Positions 38,199 to 47,973 of a DNA stretch of 64,000 bases are shown one piece after another. Position numbers and translations under genes: made by a program. Origin of the DNA: Streptomyces griseoviridis (GTDB taxonomy: Bacteria > Actinomycetota > Actinomycetes > Streptomycetales > Streptomycetaceae). The first letter of the stretch is position 1, and each line of letters starts with the position of its first letter. Location of the stretch: contig NZ_CP029078.1 in NCBI RefSeq assembly GCF_005222485.1, positions 3,066,001 to 3,130,000 of the forward strand. The letters run 5' to 3'. The notes under the pieces are model-generated. The model worked only from the letters and a program-made list of their open reading frames with translations. It was not told the origin of the DNA and ran no database searches.

Positions 38199-39650
38199 TC
38201 AGCCCTCGGTCTTCTCCGCACCCTTGTCGGCCTTGTCAGCCTTGTCGGCCGAGTCAGTGGCGTCGGCGGCGTCGGCCTTCGCCTCGGCGGCGTCACCGGC
38301 GGCCTCGGCCGCGTCGGTGCCCTCGGCCTCGGTCTCGTCCTCGTCGTCCAGGTCGACGATCTCGCCGTTGGTGTCCTTCACGGTGGCGGACTCGACGACG
38401 ACGGCCAGGGCCTTGCCGCGCGCGACCTCGCCGACCAGCAGCGGCACCTGACCGCCCTCGACGACGGCCTGGGCGAACTGGTCGGGGGACATGCCGGAGG
38501 AGGCGGCGCGGCGCATGAGGTGCTCGGTGAGCTCCTCCTGGTTCACGTTCAGCTTCTCCTGCTTGACCAGCTCGTCGAGGACGAACTGGGTCTTGATGCC
38601 CTTGACCGCCGCCTCACGCGTCTCGGTCTCGAACTCCTCCTCCGTCTTGCCCTGGATCTCCAGGTACTTCGGGAGGTCGAGGCCCATCTGACCGAGCTGG
38701 TGGTGCTCCAGGTTGTGCTTGCGGGTGTTGATCTCGTCCTCGAGCAGCTTCTCGGGGACGGGCACCTCGACCAGCTCCAGGAGCTTCTCCAGGACACGCT
38801 CCTGCGCCTGGGTGGCCTGGTCGTACTGCTTCATGTTGGCGAGGCGCTTGCGGCTGTCGGCGCGCAGCTCCTCCAGGGTGTCGAACTCGGAGGCGAGCTG
38901 CGCGAACTCGTCGTCCAGCTCGGGCAGTTCGCGGGCGGCGACCTGGGTGACCTTGACGGTGACCTGGGCCTCGCGGCCGGCCGCGGAGCCGCCCTTCAGC
39001 TCGGAGGCGAAGGTGGCCTCGCCACCGGCCTCCAGGCCCTTGACGGCGTCGTCGATGCCGTCGAGCAGCTCGCCGGAGCCGATGGTGTAGGAGACGCCGC
39101 TGGCGACGCCGTCCTCCAGCACCTCGTCGTCGACCTTGGCCTCCAGGTCGACGGTGACGACGTCGCCGTCGCCCGCGGCGCGCTCGACCGGCGAGGTGGC
39201 GGCGAAGCGCTCACGGAGCTGCTCGACCGACTTGTCGATGTCCTCGTCGGTGACCTCGATCGCGTCGACCTCGACCTCGATGCCGGAGTAGTCCGGGATC
39301 TGGATCTCGGGACGGATGTCGACCTCGGCGGTGAAGTTCAGCGTGTCGCCGTCCTTCAGCTCCGTGATGTCGACCTCGGGCTGGCCCAGGACGTTGAGCT
39401 CGGCCTCGTTGACCGCCTCGGTGTAGAACTTCGGGAGCGCGTCGTTGACCGCCTCCTCCAGGACCGCACCGCGGCCGAACCGCTGGTCGATGACGCGGGC
39501 CGGGATCTTGCCCTTGCGGAAGCCCTTCACCGTGACCTGCTGGTTGATCTTCTTGTACGCCGCGTCGAGGCTGTCCTTGAGCTCCTCGAAGGGCACCTCG
39601 ACAGTGAGCCGAACCCGAGTCGGGTTCAGGGTCTCCACGGCGCTCTTCAC
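38199..39650 (-). CDS. tig: Trigger factor
   Basis: This 483-residue ribosome-associated chaperone has a ribosome-binding domain with [18 protein letters not shown] near residue 45 (the GFRxGKxP signature), the FKBP-like prolyl isomerase domain around residues 160-245, and a helical C-terminal chaperone arm. The C-terminus is a very acidic Ala/Asp/Glu/Lys tail. GTG 39650 has AAGGAGA upstream; the longer frame reaching 39983 runs through the tRNA-Pro and is not real. Confidence 0.96.
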   Translation of the reverse strand: MKSAVETLNPTRVRLTVEVPFEELKDSLDAAYKKINQQVTVKGFRKGKIPARVIDQRFGRGAVLEEAVNDALPKFYTEAVNEAELNVLGQPEVDITELKDGDTLNFTAEVDIRPEIQIPDYSGIEVEVDAIEVTDEDIDKSVEQLRERFAATSPVERAAGDGDVVTVDLEAKVDDEVLEDGVASGVSYTIGSGELLDGIDDAVKGLEAGGEATFASELKGGSAAGREAQVTVKVTQVAARELPELDDEFAQLASEFDTLEELRADSRKRLANMKQYDQATQAQERVLEKLLELVEVPVPEKLLEDEINTRKHNLEHHQLGQMGLDLPKYLEIQGKTEEEFETETREAAVKGIKTQFVLDELVKQEKLNVNQEELTEHLMRRAASSGMSPDQFAQAVVEGGQVPLLVGEVARGKALAVVVESATVKDTNGEIVDLDDEDETEAEGTDAAEAAGDAAEAKADAADATDSADKADKADKGAEKTEG

Positions 39651-39838
39651 GGTTCGGTCTCCTTGTGGCTGACTTCTTGGGTTCTGCCGGGACCAGAGTG
39701 GACCGGCGGATCGCGCCCTGAGGACTTTCTTGATGAGAGGCACACGGGCGTGCAGCTTGCATAGTAACGGCAGCGGCGACACGCCCCAAAGGCGATCACG
39801 CGAGGTGATCGCGCGGATGACCGGTGTTGACCGGTCGG

Positions 39839-39915
39839 TGGTCGGGGTGGCGGGATTTGAACCCACGGCCTTCCGCTCCCAAAGCGGACGCGCTACCAAG
39901 CTGCGCCACACCCCG
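39839..39915 (-). tRNA. tRNA-Pro(TGG)
   Basis: A 77-base gene including an encoded 3' CCA. The acceptor stem is CGGGGTG with CACCCCG, the T loop reads GTTCAAATC, and the anticodon loop TTTGGGA gives anticodon TGG. It lies between the tig promoter region and a divergent tRNA-Gly. Confidence 0.97.
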
Positions 39916-40012
39916 TCTGGTGCGACACGTAGGGTACATGCCCGGCGACAGCCCGGCCGCCGCCGCGCGCGGGACCCGGCCACGGCGCCGGGAGGCGGAC
40001 GCGACAGGGGTG

Positions 40013-40041
40013 TGCGACGGGCCCGGCGGACCCGCTACGAT
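40013..40041 (+). promoter_or_regulatory. Promoter of tRNA-Gly
   Basis: TGCGAC (40013-40018), 17 bases, then TACGAT (40036-40041) matches a housekeeping-sigma promoter. The expected start, near 40048, leaves a 5' leader of about 40 bases before the tRNA. Confidence 0.5.
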
Positions 40042-40089
40042 GCCTTCAGTGCCGGGGTCGCCGATCTCGATGACCGCGGCACGCGTTGT

Positions 40090-40160
40090 GCGGGCGTAGC
40101 TCAATGGTAGAGCCCTAGTCTTCCAAACTAGCTACGCGGGTTCGATTCCCGTCGCCCGCT
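40090..40160 (+). tRNA. tRNA-Gly(TCC)
   Basis: A 71-base gene. The acceptor stem GCGGGCG pairs with CGCCCGC, the discriminator is T, and no CCA is encoded. The anticodon stem CTAGT/ACTAG encloses loop CTTCCAA, giving anticodon TCC (codon GGA). Confidence 0.97.
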
Positions 40161-40170
40161 CTGGACCGGC

Positions 40171-40210
40171 CCGGGGCCGGGCCGAGGATCACTCCTCGGC
40201 CCGGCCCCGG
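40171..40210. terminator. 18-bp hairpin after tRNA-Gly
   Basis: A perfect stem (40171-40188 with 40193-40210) with a TCAC loop starts 11 bases past the tRNA and is followed by TGTTT. Confidence 0.88.
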
Positions 40211-40301
40211 CTGTTTCCTCCGGCTCCCCGATCGCCTGCGGCCCCCGGTCCCCAGGCCCCAGGTCCCTGGCCTGCCGGTCCCGCGGCTCCCGGGCCGGCC
40301 G

Positions 40302-40496
40302 TCAGAAGCTGATGGAGTTGAGCGTCTCCGCTATCGAGTTCAGGAAGCGGTTGATCGACGGGGCCATGCCGCTCGACGCGAGGAAGAAGCCGAAGAGGAT
40401 CGCCACGATGGCGGGCCCGGCCTTGATGGAGCCTCCCCGGATCAACACCACCAGGATGATCGCCAACAGGAGCACCACCGACAGTGAAATAGCCAC
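40302..40496 (-). CDS. Small conserved two-span membrane protein
   Basis: The 64-residue protein has two hydrophobic segments, LSVVLLLAIILVVLIRGG and AGPAIVAILFGFFLASSG, and a polar C-terminal tail (MAPSINRFLNSIAETLNSISF) that looks amphipathic. Start is GTG 40496 with only a weak upstream GGGTG. I recall highly similar short proteins in other Streptomyces; its function is unknown. Codon use is normal for the genome. Confidence 0.75.
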   Translation of the reverse strand: MAISLSVVLLLAIILVVLIRGGSIKAGPAIVAILFGFFLASSGMAPSINRFLNSIAETLNSISF

Positions 40497-41030
40497 AACT
40501 GATCACACCCTATGGACGGTCCGCTCTCCCGGCTCGGGGGCACCGGCCCGCACACCCCCGCCAGAACCATCGTGCCACCAACAGGGCCTCCGTATGCGGC
40601 CCGTGGGACATCGGCGGTGACGGCGGTGCCCAGGCGGTACCCGTGAGACCGGGCCCGCGGGTCGCCAACACCCCGTCCGAGCAGGGCCGTCCGGGGAATT
40701 CGGCCGGATCGTTTCCCTCTCCACACACCGTGCGCGCAGCTATTTCGAATTGCGCTCACAGCTGGTTCAAAGACAGGCCGTGAGAGGGCAGTCGGGCGGT
40801 CTTATGCAGTGTTTAGTGCGGATGAGTCATGACAAGCCGGGCACATGCGACGCGATGTCAAGTTTCCCGAATCCGGGGTATCCGAAGGCGGAACCGCGAA
40901 TGACGTGGAGGGTTTTACGGAATCCCATGGACAACGCTAGGGTGCCTCAAATGTTCAACGCTGCCTCGTCCCCCGCATCCGCAGCGAGCACCGCGATCGT
41001 CTCCCCCGGCTTCCCCCGGGGTGAGGGTCG
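40497..41030. other. 534-base gap with a possible promoter
   Basis: I find no convincing gene here. A possible housekeeping promoter for the acyltransferase has TAGGGT at 40938-40943, with a poor TTTACG-like -35 about 18 bases upstream. The left part (40500-40740) is GC-rich with no clear structure. Confidence 0.35.
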
Positions 41031-42227
41031 GTGACGAACTCGCTCCGATCACAAGGCCACACCGGAACACCCCGCAAGGCCGCCCCACCCGGCAAGCGGC
41101 GCGACGCGTTCTTCGACAACGCCAAGTACGTGGCGATCGTGCTGGTCGCGATGGGCCATTCCTGGGAACCGCTCAAGGGTGAGAGCCGCGTCCTGGAAGC
41201 GCTGTACACCGTCGTGTACGCGTTCCACATGCCGGCCTTCATCATCATCTCGGGCTATTTCTCCCGCAGTTTCGACATGCGCCCCGACCGGCTGCGCCGG
41301 CTGGTCACCGGGGTCGCCGTGCCCTACATCGTCTTCGAGACGGCCTACAGCCTCTTCAAGCGGTACGGCGACCACGATCCCGGCATGGCGGTCACCCTGC
41401 TCGACCCGTGGTACCTCACCTGGTTCCTGGTCGCCCTCTTCGTCTGGCGGCTGACCACCCCGCTGTGGAAGTCGCTGCGCTGGCCGCTGCCGGTCGCCCT
41501 CGGCATCGCGATGCTCGCCTCCGTGTCGCCCGAGATCGGCGACGACCTCGACCTCCAGCGGGTACTGCAGTTCCTGCCGTTCTTCGTGCTCGGCCTGTGC
41601 CTGAAGCCCGAGCACTTCCGGATGGTGCGCACCCGCAGGATGCGGATCGTGTCGGTGCCGGTGTTCGCCGCCGCGCTGGCCGTCGGCTGGTGGGCGGTGC
41701 CCCGCATGAACACCGCGTGGTTCTACCACCGCGACGCCGCCCAGGAGCTGGCCGCGCCCTGGTGGAGCGGCCCCGTGATGGTGCTGGCCCTGTTCGGCTG
41801 CTCGCTGGTGCTGACCGCGTGCTTCTTCTCCTGGGTGCCGGGCCGCACGCTGTGGTGCACGGCGCTGGGCGCGGGCACCCTCTACGGCTATCTGCTGCAC
41901 GGCTTCGTGGTGAAGGCCGGTGACTTCTACGGCTGGTTCGACGCCGCGTGGCTGCACCGGCCGCTCGGTGAGATCGCGGTGACGGCCGCCGCGGCCGTCG
42001 TCGTCACCCTGCTGTGCACCCCGCCGGTGCGCCGGGTGTTCCGGTGTGTGATGGAGCCCGAGATGAAGTGGGCCTTCAAGCGGGACGCGGGCGAGGCGGC
42101 CCGGGAGCGCGAGAAGCGGGAGGGCGCCGGGCGGCCCGAGGGGTCGAAGGACTCCGCCGCGGACGCCGACCCGGCCACGCGGGACGGCAGCCGCGAGCTG
42201 CGGCAGTCGGCCGACGCGAGCGCCTGA
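41031..42227 (+). CDS. Acyltransferase-3 family membrane protein
   Basis: The protein has 398 residues. The family signature at the start of the membrane part is RRDAFFDNAKYVAIVLVAMGHSW, with an early charged pair and a His. About ten membrane spans follow (for example PAFIIISGYFSRS, FLVALFVWRLT, LQFLPFFVLGLCL). It probably O-acetylates or acylates a surface glycan or secreted metabolite. The last 50 residues are a charged Arg/Glu-rich tail. GTG 41031 is used. Confidence 0.85.
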   Translation: MTNSLRSQGHTGTPRKAAPPGKRRDAFFDNAKYVAIVLVAMGHSWEPLKGESRVLEALYTVVYAFHMPAFIIISGYFSRSFDMRPDRLRRLVTGVAVPYIVFETAYSLFKRYGDHDPGMAVTLLDPWYLTWFLVALFVWRLTTPLWKSLRWPLPVALGIAMLASVSPEIGDDLDLQRVLQFLPFFVLGLCLKPEHFRMVRTRRMRIVSVPVFAAALAVGWWAVPRMNTAWFYHRDAAQELAAPWWSGPVMVLALFGCSLVLTACFFSWVPGRTLWCTALGAGTLYGYLLHGFVVKAGDFYGWFDAAWLHRPLGEIAVTAAAAVVVTLLCTPPVRRVFRCVMEPEMKWAFKRDAGEAAREREKREGAGRPEGSKDSAADADPATRDGSRELRQSADASA

Positions 42228-42243
42228 GCCGCGCCGGGCCGCT

Positions 42244-42720
42244 TCAGCTGCGGCCCGGCTGATCATCGAGACCGAGGAGTGCGCGCATCCGCGCGTACTT
42301 CTCGGTCAGTCGTGTGCGGGTCGCCGCGTCGTCGAGGCGGGCGATCCTGGCCGGATCGGCGTTGTGCGCCAGGTCCGCCTCCTTCACCAGCCGCGCCCCC
42401 GGGGTGGCGAGGACGCGCGCCGCGTAGGCCGCGGGCTCCTCCCCCGGCCGCTTGGTCAGCGCCCGTACGACGTCCTTGGTGCGGGCGCTCAGCGCGGCCC
42501 GGCGCAGCCACCCCTCGGAGAGCGCGCCGTCCTCGACGGCGTCGTGCAGCCAGGCCGCCGCGATCTGGTCGTCGTCCCCGCCCCGGTCGCGGACCCCGGC
42601 GGCGACGGCCGCGAGGTGCTCGCTGTAGGGCCGTCCCGCCTTGTCGGTCTGGCCCTCGTGGGCGGCGCGGGCGAGGGACTCGACCTCGGCCAGGGTCAGG
42701 GGCGCGCTGGTCTCTGTCAC
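42244..42720 (-). CDS. HD-domain hydrolase (RelA/SpoT-HD-like)
   Basis: The 158-residue protein has the HD-type ligands AHEGQTDKAGRPYSEHLAAV, AAAWLHDAVEDG and a downstream KEADLAHNADP. This is the arrangement of small metal-dependent phosphohydrolases such as MESH1-type (p)ppGpp hydrolases, without a synthetase domain. GTG 42720 has GGGAGA upstream. Its substrate could be (p)ppGpp or another nucleotide. Confidence 0.85.
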   Translation of the reverse strand: MTETSAPLTLAEVESLARAAHEGQTDKAGRPYSEHLAAVAAGVRDRGGDDDQIAAAWLHDAVEDGALSEGWLRRAALSARTKDVVRALTKRPGEEPAAYAARVLATPGARLVKEADLAHNADPARIARLDDAATRTRLTEKYARMRALLGLDDQPGRS

Positions 42721-42882
42721 CCGTTCAGTGTCTCCCGGTGCGCGGGGTGGACGGAGCGGCGGGGTGATCGGTTCCGTCGGCCGCGGGAAAGGCCGGGATC
42801 GTCCTGCGAGGTCCGGGGCGTTGGTAGCTTCGGCGAGAGCCGTGCCGGTCGGCGCGGTGCCTCCCCGAACGAGAGTGGTCTG

Positions 42883-43788
42883 ATGCCCCCGACGATCCGC
42901 AGGGCCGTGATCCCCGCCGCCGGACTCGGCTCCCGTCTGCTGCCGCTGACCAAGGCGACGCCGAAGGAGATGCTGCCGGTCGGTGACAAACCGGTGATCG
43001 AGCACACCGTGCGTGAGCTGGTGGACAGCGGCATCACCGACATCACGATCGTGGTCTCCGGCGGGAAGAACCTGATCCAGGACCACTTCAGGCCCAATCC
43101 GACGCTGGTGGCGCAGTTGCGGGCGGACGGCAAGGCGGCGTACGCGGACGCGGTGGAGGAGGTCGCGGAGCTGGCCCGCCGGGGTCACATCACCTATCTG
43201 GATCAGCACGGCCCGTACGGCAACGGCACGCCGGTGCTGAACGCGGCCCGCAACGTCGGGGACGAACCGGTGCTGGTGCTCTGGCCCGACGACGTGTTCG
43301 TGGCCGAGGTGCCGCGGGCGCAGCAGCTGATCCGGGCGTACGAGCAGACCGCGTGCCCGGTGCTCGCCCTGCTGCCGATGGACCCGGTGGACTCCCAGCG
43401 CTACGGCGTGCCGATCGTCAAGGAGGACCTCGGGGACGGGCTGCTGCGGATCACCGGTCTGGTGGAGAAGCCGCAGCCGTCGGACGCGCCGTCCGCGTAC
43501 GCGGCGATCGGCGGGTACGTCGTCACCCCGGGCATCATCGACGAGCTGCGGGAGCAGACCAGGCGCTGGTACGAGCGGCAGGACGGGGAGATCTATCTGA
43601 CGGACGCGCTGAACGCGTACGCGGCGACCCGGGCGGTGTACGGGCAGGTGATCCAGGGCCGTTGGTACGACACCGGCAACCCGGCGGACTATCTGGTGGC
43701 GCAGATGGCGTCGGCGCTGGCGCACCCGGAGTACGGGCCGATCCTGCGGGGTCTGGTCCGCGATCTCGACGGCGGCGCCGGGGGCTGA
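42883..43788 (+). CDS. galU: UTP-glucose-1-phosphate uridylyltransferase
   Basis: The 301-residue enzyme has the N-terminal nucleotide-binding motif RAVIPAAGLGSRLLPLTKATPKEMLPVGDKP, then LVLWPDDVF for metal and GRWYDTGNPADYL at the C-terminus. It makes UDP-glucose for surface glycans and trehalose. ATG 42883 is chosen for family length; the open frame extends much further upstream without similarity. It converges on the PP2C gene with an 11-base gap. Confidence 0.94.
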   Translation: MPPTIRRAVIPAAGLGSRLLPLTKATPKEMLPVGDKPVIEHTVRELVDSGITDITIVVSGGKNLIQDHFRPNPTLVAQLRADGKAAYADAVEEVAELARRGHITYLDQHGPYGNGTPVLNAARNVGDEPVLVLWPDDVFVAEVPRAQQLIRAYEQTACPVLALLPMDPVDSQRYGVPIVKEDLGDGLLRITGLVEKPQPSDAPSAYAAIGGYVVTPGIIDELREQTRRWYERQDGEIYLTDALNAYAATRAVYGQVIQGRWYDTGNPADYLVAQMASALAHPEYGPILRGLVRDLDGGAGG

Positions 43789-43798
43789 GCGGGGGCTC

Positions 43799-44977
43799 TC
43801 ACCTGGCGGCCTGCGCGGTCGGGCCCTCCCGGCAGATGAGCAGCAGCGCCCGGTCGTCGTTGACGTCCTTGGCGACGGCCTCGATGAGGTGCCAGGCCGC
43901 GCCGTGGAAGCCGCCTGCCACGTACCGGTCGGCCTCCCCGGTGAGCCGGTCGATGCCCTCGACGATGTCCCGTTCCGAGGTCTCGACCAGGCCGTCGGTG
44001 AAGAGCATCAGGACGTCGCCCGGCCGCAGGGAGCCCTTGACGGGGTCGAACTGGGCGCCGTCGTAGACGCCGAGGAGCGGGCCCTCGGCGGCCTTCTCCT
44101 CCCAGCGTCCGCTGCCGGCGCTGAGCTGGAGGCCCGGCGGGTGGCCCGCGGAGTACAGCTCGTAGTCGCCCGAGTCGAGGTCGAGGACCAGGTGGATGGA
44201 GGTGGCGAAGCCCTCGTCCCAGTCCTGGCGGAGCAGATAGCCGTTGGCGGCGGGCAGGAAGGCGTGCGGGGGCAGCGAGCCGAGCAGGCCGCCGAAGGCG
44301 CCGGACAGCAGCAGGGCGCGGGAGCCCGCGTCCATGCCCTTGCCCGAGACGTCGGTGAGGACGACCTCCATGGTGCGGCCGCCGTTGGTGCGGGCGGCGA
44401 CCACGAAGTCGCCGGAGAAGGACTGGCCGCCGGCCGGGCGCAGCGCCATCTCGCGGTGCCAGCCGTCCGGGAGCTTGGGCAGCTTGCTCTGGACCCTGAT
44501 GCGCTCGCGCAGGTCGAACAGCATGGTGCCGCCGCGCCGCCAGGGCACGCCGACCCGGCTGCGGAACTGGGCGACGAGCAGCCCGAAGAAGCCGCAGGCG
44601 GCGACGACCAGGACGACGCCGGGGGTGACCCGGGAGGGGCCCTCGGTGTACGGGCCGAGCCGGATCGACTCCACGATGAGGGCGGTGGCCGCGGCGGCGT
44701 ACAGGGCGAGGAGGCTGGCGGGGCGCAGCAGCAGTCCGCCGGCGACGATGGGCAGGACCAGGGCGGCGGGCGAGCACCAGACGGAGTTGGCGAGGGTGGT
44801 GGCCGCGATGACGGGCACGGTGAGGAGCAGTCCGGCGAGGGCGATCCAGTCGGATCCGTCGCCGCGGAAGTAGTCGACGGCGCTTCTGCGCAGGCCGACG
44901 CGGGCCCGGTGCCACTGCATCTTCAACCGGGCCGTGAACGTATCGGCCGCCGCGCGCCGCTCTCGTCCTGCTGCCAT
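43799..44977 (-). CDS. Membrane PP2C/SpoIIE-type protein phosphatase
   Basis: The protein has 392 residues. The N-terminal part has about four membrane spans between residues 42 and 135 (WIALAGLLLTVPVIAATTL, LVLPIVAGGLLL, LLALYAAAATALIV, GVVLVVAACGFFGLLVAQF). The SpoIIE/RsbU-type PP2C domain follows, with metal motifs GGQSFSGDFV, VVLTDVSGKGMDAG and LMLFTDGLVE, then NDDRALLLICR near the end. Such enzymes typically dephosphorylate anti-anti-sigma factors. No partner gene is adjacent. Confidence 0.9.
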   Translation of the reverse strand: MAAGRERRAAADTFTARLKMQWHRARVGLRRSAVDYFRGDGSDWIALAGLLLTVPVIAATTLANSVWCSPAALVLPIVAGGLLLRPASLLALYAAAATALIVESIRLGPYTEGPSRVTPGVVLVVAACGFFGLLVAQFRSRVGVPWRRGGTMLFDLRERIRVQSKLPKLPDGWHREMALRPAGGQSFSGDFVVAARTNGGRTMEVVLTDVSGKGMDAGSRALLLSGAFGGLLGSLPPHAFLPAANGYLLRQDWDEGFATSIHLVLDLDSGDYELYSAGHPPGLQLSAGSGRWEEKAAEGPLLGVYDGAQFDPVKGSLRPGDVLMLFTDGLVETSERDIVEGIDRLTGEADRYVAGGFHGAAWHLIEAVAKDVNDDRALLLICREGPTAQAAR

Positions 44978-45140
44978 TAGTTCGGGACCCTATCCATCGG
45001 ACCAGCCGCTCGGCACGGGAGGTCCCACTTGTCCCCCGTCCGAGGCTCGACTTCACAGTGAACTTCACCGGGGGCCGCCGCGTCGCCCCCAAGGAGAAAT
45101 TCCCTCGCTCGTCCTGCAATGCCCTGATAGGCATGGATCC

Positions 45141-46400
45141 ATGGCGACTGATGTGACGGCACAAGCCCCTGATGGAACGGTTCTGCGACCCCTGAAGCAG
45201 GATGAATGGGATAAGTGGTACGACAGTTTGGTGCGGGCCTTCGGCGGAGTGCCGGAGTCCGCTGAGGAAAGGTCACTGTGGAAACGGCTCACCGAGGTCG
45301 ACCACAGTCTGGGGGTGTGGGACGGCGACGCCTGCGTGGGGACGGCGGGCGCCTTCAGTTTCCGGCTGACGGTGCCGGGCGGCGCCGCGGTGCCGACGGC
45401 GGGCGTCACGATGGTCGGGGTCGCCGCGACCCATCGCAGGCGCGGCGTACTGACGTCGATGATGCGCCGTCAGCTGGACGACGTACGCGCCTCGGGACGG
45501 CCGCTCGCCGCGCTGACCGCCTCCGAGCCCGCGATCTACGGGCGGTTCGGGTACGGCGCCGCCACCCACGGCCTGAACATCGAGATCGACACGGCGCGGG
45601 TACGGCTCGCGGTGCCGCCCGGCACGGACGAGGTGCGGCTGCGCTACGCCGTCCCCGCCGAGGCCGTCGAGGTGTGCGAGGCGGTCTACGCGCGCACCGT
45701 CGAGGAGCGGCCCGGGATGATCGAGCGGCTGCCCGGCTGGGAGCAGATCGCCCTGCTGGACGCGGAGAGCAACCGGGAGGGCGCGTCGCCGTTGCAGTGC
45801 GTGGTGGCCGAGCGGGACGGCGAGGCCGTCGGGTACGCGCGGTTCCAGGTGAAGCCCGAGTGGGACACGAACGGCCCGGCGGGCACGGTGGTGCTGCGGG
45901 ACACCCAGGCCCTCGACCCGGCGGCGCACGCGGCGCTGTGGCGGTTCCTGTTCGGCATCGACCTCACCTCGAAGCTGACCGCGTACGGGCGCCCGACGGA
46001 CGAGGCGTGGCAGTACCTGGTCTCCGACATCAGGCGCTGCGGCCTGCGGGTCCGTGACGCGCTGTACGTCCGTCTCGTGGACGTCGGCGCGGCACTCCAG
46101 GCCCGCACCTACCAGGCGCCGTTGGACGTGGTGCTGGACGTCGAGGACGCCTTCTGCCCCTGGAACGAGGGCCGTTGGCGACTGACCGGGGACGCCAAGG
46201 GCGCGTCCTGCGAGCGCACCGACGACCACGCCGATCTCGCCCTGTCGGTGCGGGAGTTGGGGTCGGCGTATCTCGGCGGGGTGACGCTCGGCGCGCTCGG
46301 TGCCGCCGGGCGGGTGCGCGAACTGCGGCCCGGCGCGCTGGCCGAGGCGTCGACGGCGTTCGCGTCCACGGTGGCGCCCTGGCTGCCGCACGGCTTCTAG
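45141..46400 (+). CDS. Eis-like GNAT N-acetyltransferase
   Basis: The protein has 419 residues. The N-terminal GNAT domain shows the CoA-binding VTMVGVAATHRRRGVLTSMM, followed by LTASEPAIYGRFGYG, then a second GNAT-like middle domain and a sterol-carrier-like C-terminal domain. This is the architecture of mycobacterial Eis; the protein ends with Phe, the residue whose carboxylate is catalytic in Eis. It may acetylate amines such as aminoglycosides or Lys residues. ATG 45141 gives the family length. Confidence 0.87.
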   Translation: MATDVTAQAPDGTVLRPLKQDEWDKWYDSLVRAFGGVPESAEERSLWKRLTEVDHSLGVWDGDACVGTAGAFSFRLTVPGGAAVPTAGVTMVGVAATHRRRGVLTSMMRRQLDDVRASGRPLAALTASEPAIYGRFGYGAATHGLNIEIDTARVRLAVPPGTDEVRLRYAVPAEAVEVCEAVYARTVEERPGMIERLPGWEQIALLDAESNREGASPLQCVVAERDGEAVGYARFQVKPEWDTNGPAGTVVLRDTQALDPAAHAALWRFLFGIDLTSKLTAYGRPTDEAWQYLVSDIRRCGLRVRDALYVRLVDVGAALQARTYQAPLDVVLDVEDAFCPWNEGRWRLTGDAKGASCERTDDHADLALSVRELGSAYLGGVTLGALGAAGRVRELRPGALAEASTAFASTVAPWLPHGF

Positions 46401-46455
46401 GAGCGGCGTGCCCAGGCCGGACCCGCCGGGTGCGGTGGGTGCGGCCGGGGGCGGG

Positions 46456-47265
46456 TCAGCGGGACTGGCAGGTGGGGCACCAGAAGAGGTTGCGGGCGGC
46501 GAGGTCGGCGGTGCGGATCTCGTCGCCGCAGAGGTGGCAGGGCTGGGGCGCCCTGCGGTACACGTACACCTCGCCGCCGTGGTCGTCGACGCGCGGCGGG
46601 CGGCCCATCGCCTCCGGGGTGTGCTCGGGGCGGACGGTGTCGATGCGGTTGGTGCGCACGCCCTCGCGCATCAGGGCGACCAGGTCGGCCCAGACGGCGT
46701 CCCACTCCGCCTCGGTGAGGTCCCTGCCCGCGCGGTAGGGGTCGATGCCGTGCCGGAAGAGGACCTCCGCGCGGTAGACGTTGCCGACGCCCGCGATCAC
46801 CTTCTGGTCCATGAGGAGCGCGGCGACCGTCGTGCGGCTGCGGGAGATCCGCAGGTACGCCGCCCGCGGGTCGGCGTCCGGGCGCAGCGGGTCGGGGCCG
46901 AGGCGCTCGTGCACCGCCGTCTTCTCGGCGTCCGTGATGAGCGCGCAGGTGGTCGGGCCGCGCAGGTCGACGTAGGCGGCGTGGTGCGCGAGGCGGAGGC
47001 GGACGGTGTCGGTGGGCGGCGGCGCCGGGGCGCCCCCGAAGCCCACCTTGCCGAAGAGGCCGAGGTGGATGTGGACCCACAGGTCGTCCCCGAAGCCGAG
47101 GAAGAGGTGTTTGCCGTGCGCCTCGGTGCGGGTGAGCGGGACGCCGTCCAAGAGGGCGGCCGCGTCGGAGAACTTGCCCTGGGGGCTGGTCACCCGGGGC
47201 GCGGTACCGGCGAAGCGGGCCCGGTAGTCGTCGGCGAGCCGGTGGATCGTGTGGCCCTCGGGCAC
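46456..47265 (-). CDS. nei: Fpg/Nei-family DNA glycosylase
   Basis: The 269-residue enzyme starts PEGHTIHRLADD, where the Pro after Met is the Schiff-base nucleophile and Glu-3 is catalytic; PEGH favours the Nei (endonuclease VIII) branch. It contains KVIAGVGNVYRAEVLF (H2TH) and a C-terminal zinc finger CHLCGDEI ... CPTCQ. Start is GTG 47265. It removes oxidised pyrimidines. Confidence 0.94.
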   Translation of the reverse strand: MPEGHTIHRLADDYRARFAGTAPRVTSPQGKFSDAAALLDGVPLTRTEAHGKHLFLGFGDDLWVHIHLGLFGKVGFGGAPAPPPTDTVRLRLAHHAAYVDLRGPTTCALITDAEKTAVHERLGPDPLRPDADPRAAYLRISRSRTTVAALLMDQKVIAGVGNVYRAEVLFRHGIDPYRAGRDLTEAEWDAVWADLVALMREGVRTNRIDTVRPEHTPEAMGRPPRVDDHGGEVYVYRRAPQPCHLCGDEIRTADLAARNLFWCPTCQSR

Positions 47266-47335
47266 GGACGGCCGTTCCTCTCTCGGCGAAGGACGCGGGG
47301 CGCGGGGCGGCGGCCCGGCCGCCCCGCGCGGGCGG

Positions 47336-47821
47336 CTACGGCTGCGGGTGGTGCGGCGGGATCGGGGGCAGCTCGCCCGTCGTCTCGTACGCGCTGAGCA
47401 TGTCGATGCGGCGGACGTGGCGCTCGCCGCCGGAGAACGGGGTGGCGAGGAACGTCTCGACGAACGACGTCGCCTCCTCGGTGGTGTGCATGCGGGAGCC
47501 GACGGCGACGACGTTGGCGTTGTTGTGCTCGCGGCCGAGGGCGGCGGTCTGCTCGCTCCAGGCGAGGGCGGCGCGGACCCCCTTCACCTTGTTCGCGGCG
47601 ATCTGCTCGCCGTTGCCCGAGCCGCCGATGACGATGCCGAGGGCGTCGGGGTCGGCGGCGGTGCGCTCCGCGGTGCGCAGGCAGAAGGGCGGGTAGTCGT
47701 CCTCGGCGTCGTAGAGGTGCGGGCCGCAGTCGACGGGATCGTGGCCGGCCGACGTCAACCACTCCACGAGGTGGTTCTTGAGCTCGAAGCCGGCATGGTC
47801 GGAACCGATGTACACGCGCAT
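47336..47821 (-). CDS. rpiB: Ribose-5-phosphate isomerase B
   Basis: The 161-residue enzyme begins MRVYIGSDHAGFELKNHLVEWL, with GIVIGGSGNGEQIAANKVKGVRAAL and NNANVVAVGSR as active-site loops. The catalytic base position has Ser/Gly-Ser-Gly-Asn as in actinobacterial RpiB, where the usual Cys is replaced. The in-frame start at 47905 adds unrelated residues. Confidence 0.95.
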   Translation of the reverse strand: MRVYIGSDHAGFELKNHLVEWLTSAGHDPVDCGPHLYDAEDDYPPFCLRTAERTAADPDALGIVIGGSGNGEQIAANKVKGVRAALAWSEQTAALGREHNNANVVAVGSRMHTTEEATSFVETFLATPFSGGERHVRRIDMLSAYETTGELPPIPPHHPQP

Positions 47822-47973
47822 GGCTCCGAGTGTGACACGGCGGTTTCCGGGAAGCAGCGCCGGGTGGCCCATCGGAAAGACACCGGTCACATCGGGAAAC
47901 CTCAAGAAAAGCTCAAGTAACGATCTGGATTCAAAGGTTCAGGAATACCTTTGCCTCCGATTCACTGGACCGA

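Noticed and set aside
38199..39983. Longer trigger factor start at 39983
   Set aside because: The extension would run through the tRNA-Pro gene; GTG 39650 has a proper ribosome-binding site.
42364..42882. Upstream part of the long galU frame
   Set aside because: Overlaps the HD gene on the other strand; family length and the motif start at ATG 42883.
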